DNA from: Alteriqipengyuania abyssalis
GTDB lineage: Bacteria; Pseudomonadota; Alphaproteobacteria; Sphingomonadales; Sphingomonadaceae
DNA length: 64,000 nt
Reading direction: 5' to 3'
NCBI RefSeq assembly: GCF_019857185.1
Contig: NZ_JAHWXP010000001.1
Location: forward strand, 1 to 64,000
This document shows positions 59,228-64,000 of the stretch, in pieces (the first letter of the stretch is position 1; each line of letters opens with the position of its first letter). The notes beneath the pieces are model-generated. The model did no database searches. It saw nothing but the letters and a program-made list of their open reading frames with translations, and had not been told where the DNA came from. The translations under genes were made by a program, and so were the position numbers.

Positions 59228-60382
59228 ATGCGTTCCATCTCCATCCTCGGCAGCACCGGATCGGTCGGCGATTCGACGCTCAAGCTGCTGCGCCAGCACC
59301 GCAGCGACTGGCGGGTCGAGGCGCTGACCGCGCATTGCAGCGCCACCAAGCTGGCCGAACTGGCCCGCGAATTCGACGCGAAGATCGCCGTGGTCAGCGA
59401 CGAGGCATGCCTGCCCGAACTGCGCGAGGCGCTCAGCGGGAGCGGGATCGAGGCTGCGGGCGGCCGCGCTGCGCTGATCGAGGCGGCGAGGCGCCCGGTC
59501 GATATCACCATGGCCGCGATCGTGGGCTGTGCCGGGCTCGCTCCGGTCATGGCCGCGATCGAGCAGGGCGGTACGATCGCGCTGGCCAACAAGGAAGCGC
59601 TGGTTTCCGCAGGCCCGGTGATGACCGAAGCGGTCGCCAAACACGGCGCGACGCTGCTGCCGGTCGATTCGGAGCACAACGCGATCTTCCAGTGCCTCGC
59701 GGGCAATCGCCTGTCCGAGGTGCGGATGATCACGCTGACCGCGAGCGGCGGCCCGTTGCGGCTGCTCAGCGCCGAGGAACTGCACCGGGTCACCCCCGAT
59801 CAGGCGGTCGCGCATCCCAATTGGGACATGGGCGCGAAGATCAGCGTCGATTCGGCAACGATGATGAACAAGGGCCTGGAACTGATCGAGGCGCATCATC
59901 TGTTCCCCGTCGGGCTCGATAAGATCCGTATCATCGTCCACCCGCAAAGCGTGATCCACTCGATGGTCGAATATCTGGACCACTCGACGCTCGCCCAGCT
60001 CGGCCCGTCGGACATGATGGTGCCGATCGCCTCGTGCCTCGCCTGGCCAGAGCGGATGGATAGCCCTTGCGAGCCGCTCGACCTGGCAAAGATCGGCGAA
60101 CTCAGCTTCTTTGCCCCCGACGAGACGCGCTTTCCGGCAACGCGCCTTGCGCGCGAGGCGTGCGAGGAGGGCGGGGCGGCCCCGGCGGTTCTCAATGCCG
60201 CCAACGAGATAGCCGTTGCGTCCTTCCTGGCCGGTCACATTCCGTTCACGCGGATTGCCGCACTGGTGGAGGACGTTCTGGAACAGTCGAACCGGCCGCC
60301 AAGGCCCGCCACGCTCGATGACGTGCTGGCGATCGACGAAGCTGCCCGCAGGCAGGCCCAGGCGATTCTGGAGAACGCATGA
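59228..60382 (+). CDS. dxr: 1-deoxy-D-xylulose 5-phosphate reductoisomerase
   Basis: 384 residues. NADPH-binding SILGSTGSVGDSTLKLL (about 4-20), ALANKEALVSAG (about 119-130), metal and substrate site PVDSEHNAIFQCL (about 145-157), LTASGGPLR, and SATMMNKGLELIEA. It commits carbon to the MEP isoprenoid pathway that supplies uppS and ispB. rseP follows with a 4-bp overlap. Confidence 0.97.
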   Translation: MRSISILGSTGSVGDSTLKLLRQHRSDWRVEALTAHCSATKLAELAREFDAKIAVVSDEACLPELREALSGSGIEAAGGRAALIEAARRPVDITMAAIVGCAGLAPVMAAIEQGGTIALANKEALVSAGPVMTEAVAKHGATLLPVDSEHNAIFQCLAGNRLSEVRMITLTASGGPLRLLSAEELHRVTPDQAVAHPNWDMGAKISVDSATMMNKGLELIEAHHLFPVGLDKIRIIVHPQSVIHSMVEYLDHSTLAQLGPSDMMVPIASCLAWPERMDSPCEPLDLAKIGELSFFAPDETRFPATRLAREACEEGGAAPAVLNAANEIAVASFLAGHIPFTRIAALVEDVLEQSNRPPRPATLDDVLAIDEAARRQAQAILENA

Positions 60383-61497
60383 TCGAACAGCCTCCCTTCT
60401 GGATGTGGATAGTCGGCTTCCTGCTGGTGCTGGGGCCGCTGGTGACACTGCACGAGCTGGGCCACCTGCTGATCGGCCGCTGGCTCGGCGTGAAGGCAGA
60501 GGCTTTCTCGGTCGGTTTCGGCAAGGAACTGGCCGGCTTCAACGACAAGCACGGCACCCGCTGGCGGATCTCTGCGCTGCCGCTGGGCGGCTACGTCCAG
60601 TTCAAGGGCGACATGAACCCGGCGAGCATGCCCGATCGCGATGCCCCGGTGGAAGACGGCGCGTTCCAGCACGCATCGCTGTGGCGGCGCGCGCTGATCG
60701 TGTTTGCAGGGCCCGCGACCAACATTCTGATCGCAGTGGGTATTTTCGCCGCCTTCTTCATGTTCATCGGGCGCCCGGTTCCGGTCGATCCCAACGCCCA
60801 GCTGACCATTGCGAGCTTTACCGAGGATTCGGCGGCGCGCGAGGCGGGGCTGCAGGTCGGCGACCGGCTGGTGTCGGTGAATGGCGAGAAACTCGAGTCG
60901 TTCAGCGAATTGCAGAACACGATCATGCTGCGTCCCGAAGAGACGATGACCTTCGAGATCGAACGTGACGGCGCGCTGAGCACGGTCGATGTGACCACCC
61001 GCAGTACCGAGGTCGAAGACCGTTTCGGTAACGAAATGCGGATCGGGATGATCGGGGTCGCTCCGCAGGAGGTCCAGTACGATTATCGTGCGCTCGGCCC
61101 GATAGAGGCGATCGGGGCGGGGGTCGACCAGTCGGTCAAGACGGTCGACATGATGATTACCGGTATCGGCCAGATTTTCACCGGCAAGCGCTCGGTCCAG
61201 GAGCTGGGCGGGCCGATCTCGATCGCGAAGTTCTCGGGCGAGCATCTCAGCCTCGGGCCGCTCGCGTTCATCAGCTTTGTTGCGCTGATCTCGCTTAATT
61301 TGGCATTCATTAACCTGCTGCCAATCCCGGCGCTGGACGGCGGTCACCTGGCTTTTTACGCGGCGGAAGCGATCCGTCGTAAACCGGTCGGCCCCCGGAC
61401 GACGGAAATGGCGTATCGCACCGGTGTGGCCCTAGTGCTGGCATTGATGCTATTCGTGACTGTTAACGACCTGGTGAAGCTGTTGCCCTTCGGGTGA
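60379..61497 (+). CDS. rseP: site-2 intramembrane zinc protease RseP
   Basis: 372 residues. First membrane helix with the zinc motif TLHELGHLLIGRWLG (HExxH at about 21-25), FSVGFGKEL, a PDZ domain (about 130-215, AAREAGLQVGDRLVSVNG), and the C-terminal helices with LLPIPALDGGHL, the LDG zinc ligand. It cleaves anti-sigma factors and signal peptides in the membrane. In FecIR-type systems RseP also processes FecR, so it may serve the signalling unit at 5.3-10 kb. Confidence 0.96.
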   Translation: MIEQPPFWMWIVGFLLVLGPLVTLHELGHLLIGRWLGVKAEAFSVGFGKELAGFNDKHGTRWRISALPLGGYVQFKGDMNPASMPDRDAPVEDGAFQHASLWRRALIVFAGPATNILIAVGIFAAFFMFIGRPVPVDPNAQLTIASFTEDSAAREAGLQVGDRLVSVNGEKLESFSELQNTIMLRPEETMTFEIERDGALSTVDVTTRSTEVEDRFGNEMRIGMIGVAPQEVQYDYRALGPIEAIGAGVDQSVKTVDMMITGIGQIFTGKRSVQELGGPISIAKFSGEHLSLGPLAFISFVALISLNLAFINLLPIPALDGGHLAFYAAEAIRRKPVGPRTTEMAYRTGVALVLALMLFVTVNDLVKLLPFG

Positions 61498-61662
61498 TAG
61501 CGAGCCGGGAAGCATGAGAGAGGCGGACCCAGCAGCGATTTCGACCTGCTTGAAAGGGGCGCGCGTATCGGGCACAGGGCGCCGGATCGTTTGGTCCGGT
61601 TGTCGATACGACAAAGCAAGGTCCGATCCGGGGTCAGAAATTTTGACGGGACAACTTCGCCA

Positions 61663-64000
61663 ATGACGGCCATTCAGACGGGCGCATCGCGCCGCAGCTG
61701 CAATATTCGCAATTATGCGCTCGCACTTCTTGCCGGCACTACGCTGGCCGGGCTTCCTCAGGCGGCCTTGGCCCAAGCGGAGGATGACGCGCAGCAGACC
61801 GATCAGGCCGCTGAGCAGGCCGATCCGGCTGCGGACACGACCGGCCCGGTTGCCGCGCTCCAGCAGGGCGACGTGATCCGGTCGATCTCCGTTCAGGGGG
61901 TCCAGCGGCTCGAGCCGAACACCATTCTCAGCTACGTCCGGCTGCGCCCGGGCGATACCTACACCACCGCAGCCGCCGACCAGGCGCTGAAGGATCTCGC
62001 CGCGACCGAGCTGTTCGAGAGTTTCTCGATCCGCAACGATAACGGCAATGTCGTGATCGAGGTCGAGGAAAACCCGGTCATCAACCGCATCATCCTCGAA
62101 GGGAACGAGCGGCTGAAGGACGACAAGATCGTGCCGGAGATCAAGCTCGCCCCGCGGCAGATCTTCACCCGCTCGAAAGTCCGTGCGGACGTTGCTCGGA
62201 TCATCGAGCTGTACAAGCGGCAGGGGCGCTTCGCCGCGACGGTCGAGCCCAAGACCGTGCAGCTGAGCCAGAACCGCGTCGACCTCGTGTTCGAGATCAC
62301 CGAGGGGCCCAAGTCCAAGGTCCGCCAGATCAACATCATCGGGAACGAGGAGTTTTCCGACGGTGATCTGAAAGGCGAAATGGTCACCAAGGAAACCGGC
62401 CTGTTCAGCTTCCTGAGCGGAAACACCGGTTACGATCCTGACCGTCTGGCATTCGACCAGCAGAAGCTGCGCGAATTCTACCTCAAGCAGGGCTATGTCG
62501 ATTTCCGTGTCGTCTCGGCGGTGGCCGAGCTGACGCCGGACAAGCGCGATTTCATCATCACCTACGTCGTCGAGGAAGGCGAGCGCTACAAGTTCGGCGA
62601 TGTCGAGGTGACGAGCGAGATTCGCGATTTCAATGGCGAGACGCTGACCCAGGGTCTGGGGATCACCAGCGGCGACTGGTACGATGCTCAGCGCATCGAA
62701 GACACGGTCGAGCAGCTGAGTGAGCTGGCCGGCCGCTTCGGTTACGCCTTTGCCGACGTGCGACCGCAGTTCCGCCGCAATTCCGATGACCTGACCATGG
62801 ATGTCACGCTGGTCATCAACGAGGCGCCGCGCGTTTACATCGAGCGGGTCGACATCAACGGTAACACGCTGACGCAGGACAAGGTGATCCGCCGCGAATT
62901 CCGGTCCGCCGAAGGCGATCCGTTCAACTCGCTGCAGGTGGAACGAACCACGGCCCGCATCAACTCGCTCGGCTTCTTCCAGGAAGGCTTCGAGGTCGAG
63001 CAGAAGGAAACCGGGGAAGACGACCGGATCATCCTTGAAGCCAACGTTGTCGAACAGCCGACGGGTGAACTGCAGCTGTCGGCTGGCTTCTCCTCGCTTG
63101 AGAGCTTCCTCTTCTCTGGCTCGATCCGACAGCGCAACTTCCGCGGTCGCGGTCAGACCGTCGGGGCGTCCGCGCAGTTCTCGCGCTATTCGCGCTCGTT
63201 CAATCTGAGCTTCTCCGAGCCTTACGTGTTCGATCGGAACATCTCGGCCGGCGTCGATCTCTACCGTCGGGACGTCAGCAGCTTCAACTTCCTTGGCAAT
63301 GATCGCGAGCCGAGCTTCAAGCAGGCGACCACCGGTGGCTCGCTGCGGCTGGGCGTGCCGTTGACCGAATATTCGACCATCGTCGGCAGCTATACGCTCA
63401 ACTACGATCAGGTCAGCGTCGACGAGCGGCTCTATTTCCGCGATCTCGACGGAGACGGCACGACCGAGTGCGACCCGCTTCAGGCCAGCCGCTTCCTTTG
63501 CGACGTGATCGGGGACCGGGTCAGTTCGATCCTCGGCCTGAACTACGTCTACAGTTCGCTCAACAGCTATTATCGCCCGAGCCGGGGCGAGCGGATTACG
63601 CTCGGCGCGAGCTTTGCGGGCCTTGGCGGCGACGTTAAGTATGCCAAGTTCACCGCCAATGCCTCCAAGTACTGGTCCGTCTTCGGTGGCTTCATCTTCT
63701 CGCTGTCTGCCGAAGGTGGCTACATCAAAGGTCTTGAGGATCGCGGGCCGGGCGTCGACGATGTCCGCCTGACCGACCGCTTCTTCCTTGGTGAGCCGCA
63801 GTTCCGGGGCTTCGATATCCGGGGTGTCGGTCCGCGTATTCTGCGCCAGCCGTATGTGGACGGAGAAAACGGGCCGGAACTGATCACCGATCGCGACCGG
63901 GTCAGGGACGATTCGCTGGGTGGCAGCGCCTATTATCTGGGACGTGCTGAGCTCGAAATTCCGCTCGGCTCGGGTGCCCGTGAACTTGGTCTGCGCCCGT
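61663..64000 (+). CDS. bamA: outer membrane protein assembly factor BamA, cut by the window edge
   Basis: About 779 residues are visible and the frame is open at the right edge, so the end of the barrel is missing. Signal peptide about 1-38 (LAGLPQAALAQA), a linker rich in acidic residues, five POTRA domains (about 65-420, starting IRSISVQGVQRLEPNTIL), then the Omp85 barrel. The L6 loop motif appears as QFRGFDIRGVGPR. It inserts outer membrane barrels, including the TonB receptors in this window. The 165-bp gap after rseP probably contains its own promoter. Confidence 0.96.
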   Translation, partial: MTAIQTGASRRSCNIRNYALALLAGTTLAGLPQAALAQAEDDAQQTDQAAEQADPAADTTGPVAALQQGDVIRSISVQGVQRLEPNTILSYVRLRPGDTYTTAAADQALKDLAATELFESFSIRNDNGNVVIEVEENPVINRIILEGNERLKDDKIVPEIKLAPRQIFTRSKVRADVARIIELYKRQGRFAATVEPKTVQLSQNRVDLVFEITEGPKSKVRQINIIGNEEFSDGDLKGEMVTKETGLFSFLSGNTGYDPDRLAFDQQKLREFYLKQGYVDFRVVSAVAELTPDKRDFIITYVVEEGERYKFGDVEVTSEIRDFNGETLTQGLGITSGDWYDAQRIEDTVEQLSELAGRFGYAFADVRPQFRRNSDDLTMDVTLVINEAPRVYIERVDINGNTLTQDKVIRREFRSAEGDPFNSLQVERTTARINSLGFFQEGFEVEQKETGEDDRIILEANVVEQPTGELQLSAGFSSLESFLFSGSIRQRNFRGRGQTVGASAQFSRYSRSFNLSFSEPYVFDRNISAGVDLYRRDVSSFNFLGNDREPSFKQATTGGSLRLGVPLTEYSTIVGSYTLNYDQVSVDERLYFRDLDGDGTTECDPLQASRFLCDVIGDRVSSILGLNYVYSSLNSYYRPSRGERITLGASFAGLGGDVKYAKFTANASKYWSVFGGFIFSLSAEGGYIKGLEDRGPGVDDVRLTDRFFLGEPQFRGFDIRGVGPRILRQPYVDGENGPELITDRDRVRDDSLGGSAYYLGRAELEIPLGSGARELGLRP

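Noticed and set aside
1-64000. CRISPR arrays, insertion sequences, prophage genes or attachment sites
   Set aside because: No regularly spaced repeats, transposase, integrase or phage structural proteins were found on either strand; the two tRNA genes show no flanking integrase or duplicated 3' end.

Overview
The window is a high-GC, gene-dense chromosomal segment of an alphaproteobacterium, most likely order Sphingomonadales (Erythrobacter/Sphingomonas type). This rests on three TonB-dependent receptors, a FecI/FecR system with an STN receptor, the alphaproteobacterial SOS box GTTC-N7-GTTC, a palindromic repeat that reads through as the VRPEPVEG/ASTSSART peptide pair familiar from sphingomonad genomes, an NDUFS4-like complex I subunit, and the rpsB-tsf-pyrH-frr-uppS-cdsA-dxr-rseP-bamA block. 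No plasmid, phage, IS or CRISPR feature was seen. One low-GC gene (27159-27686) looks foreign.

Layout. 1-4.8 kb: two acyl-CoA dehydrogenase subunits, the first cut by the window edge, then a TonB receptor. 4.9-13.2 kb: a GNAT protein, then a cell-surface-signalling unit (FecR and ECF sigma on the minus strand; STN-type TonB receptor and periplasmic M16 peptidase on the plus strand) whose two halves diverge from a matched pair of predicted ECF promoters. 13.4-16.7 kb: tRNA-Pro(GGG) and yajC-secD-secF. 16.7-25.1 kb: a glycosyltransferase, an XRE/S24-like regulator, DUF6456, a uracil-DNA-glycosylase-family protein, an ABC-F ATPase, a SIMPL protein, and a PepSY-like protein followed by an OmpR/EnvZ-type two-component pair. 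25-31 kb: two paralogous tiny secreted/membrane proteins, a polyprenyl diphosphate synthase, a foreign membrane protein, a small membrane protein/XRE pair with paired operators, and hrpB carrying an in-frame palindromic repeat. 31-39.3 kb: NDUFS4-like subunit, class A beta-lactamase lipoprotein, SRP RNA, DUF4188, dnaX, ybaB, lon, hup, rlmB and tRNA-Tyr.

39.4-52.2 kb is an accessory catabolic island: alpha-methylacyl-CoA racemase, Fe-type alcohol dehydrogenase, acyl-CoA ligase, a Baeyer-Villiger monooxygenase with a HAPMO-like N-terminal extension, an MBL-fold hydrolase, a TonB receptor, a TetR regulator, an FMN hydroxy-acid oxidase and a KAS III-like enzyme. The same 12-bp palindrome (TACTGGCCAGTA or one mismatch) occurs in three of its promoter regions, so the island looks like one TetR-controlled regulon for uptake and oxidation of an unknown ketone or branched acyl substrate.

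52.2-64 kb: psd, a small single-TM protein with a LexA box inside its predicted promoter (a candidate SOS-induced membrane protein), a structured leader before rpsB, and the translation/envelope-biogenesis block ending in bamA, which runs off the right edge. A metallophosphoesterase gene on the opposite strand interrupts the usual tsf-pyrH adjacency.
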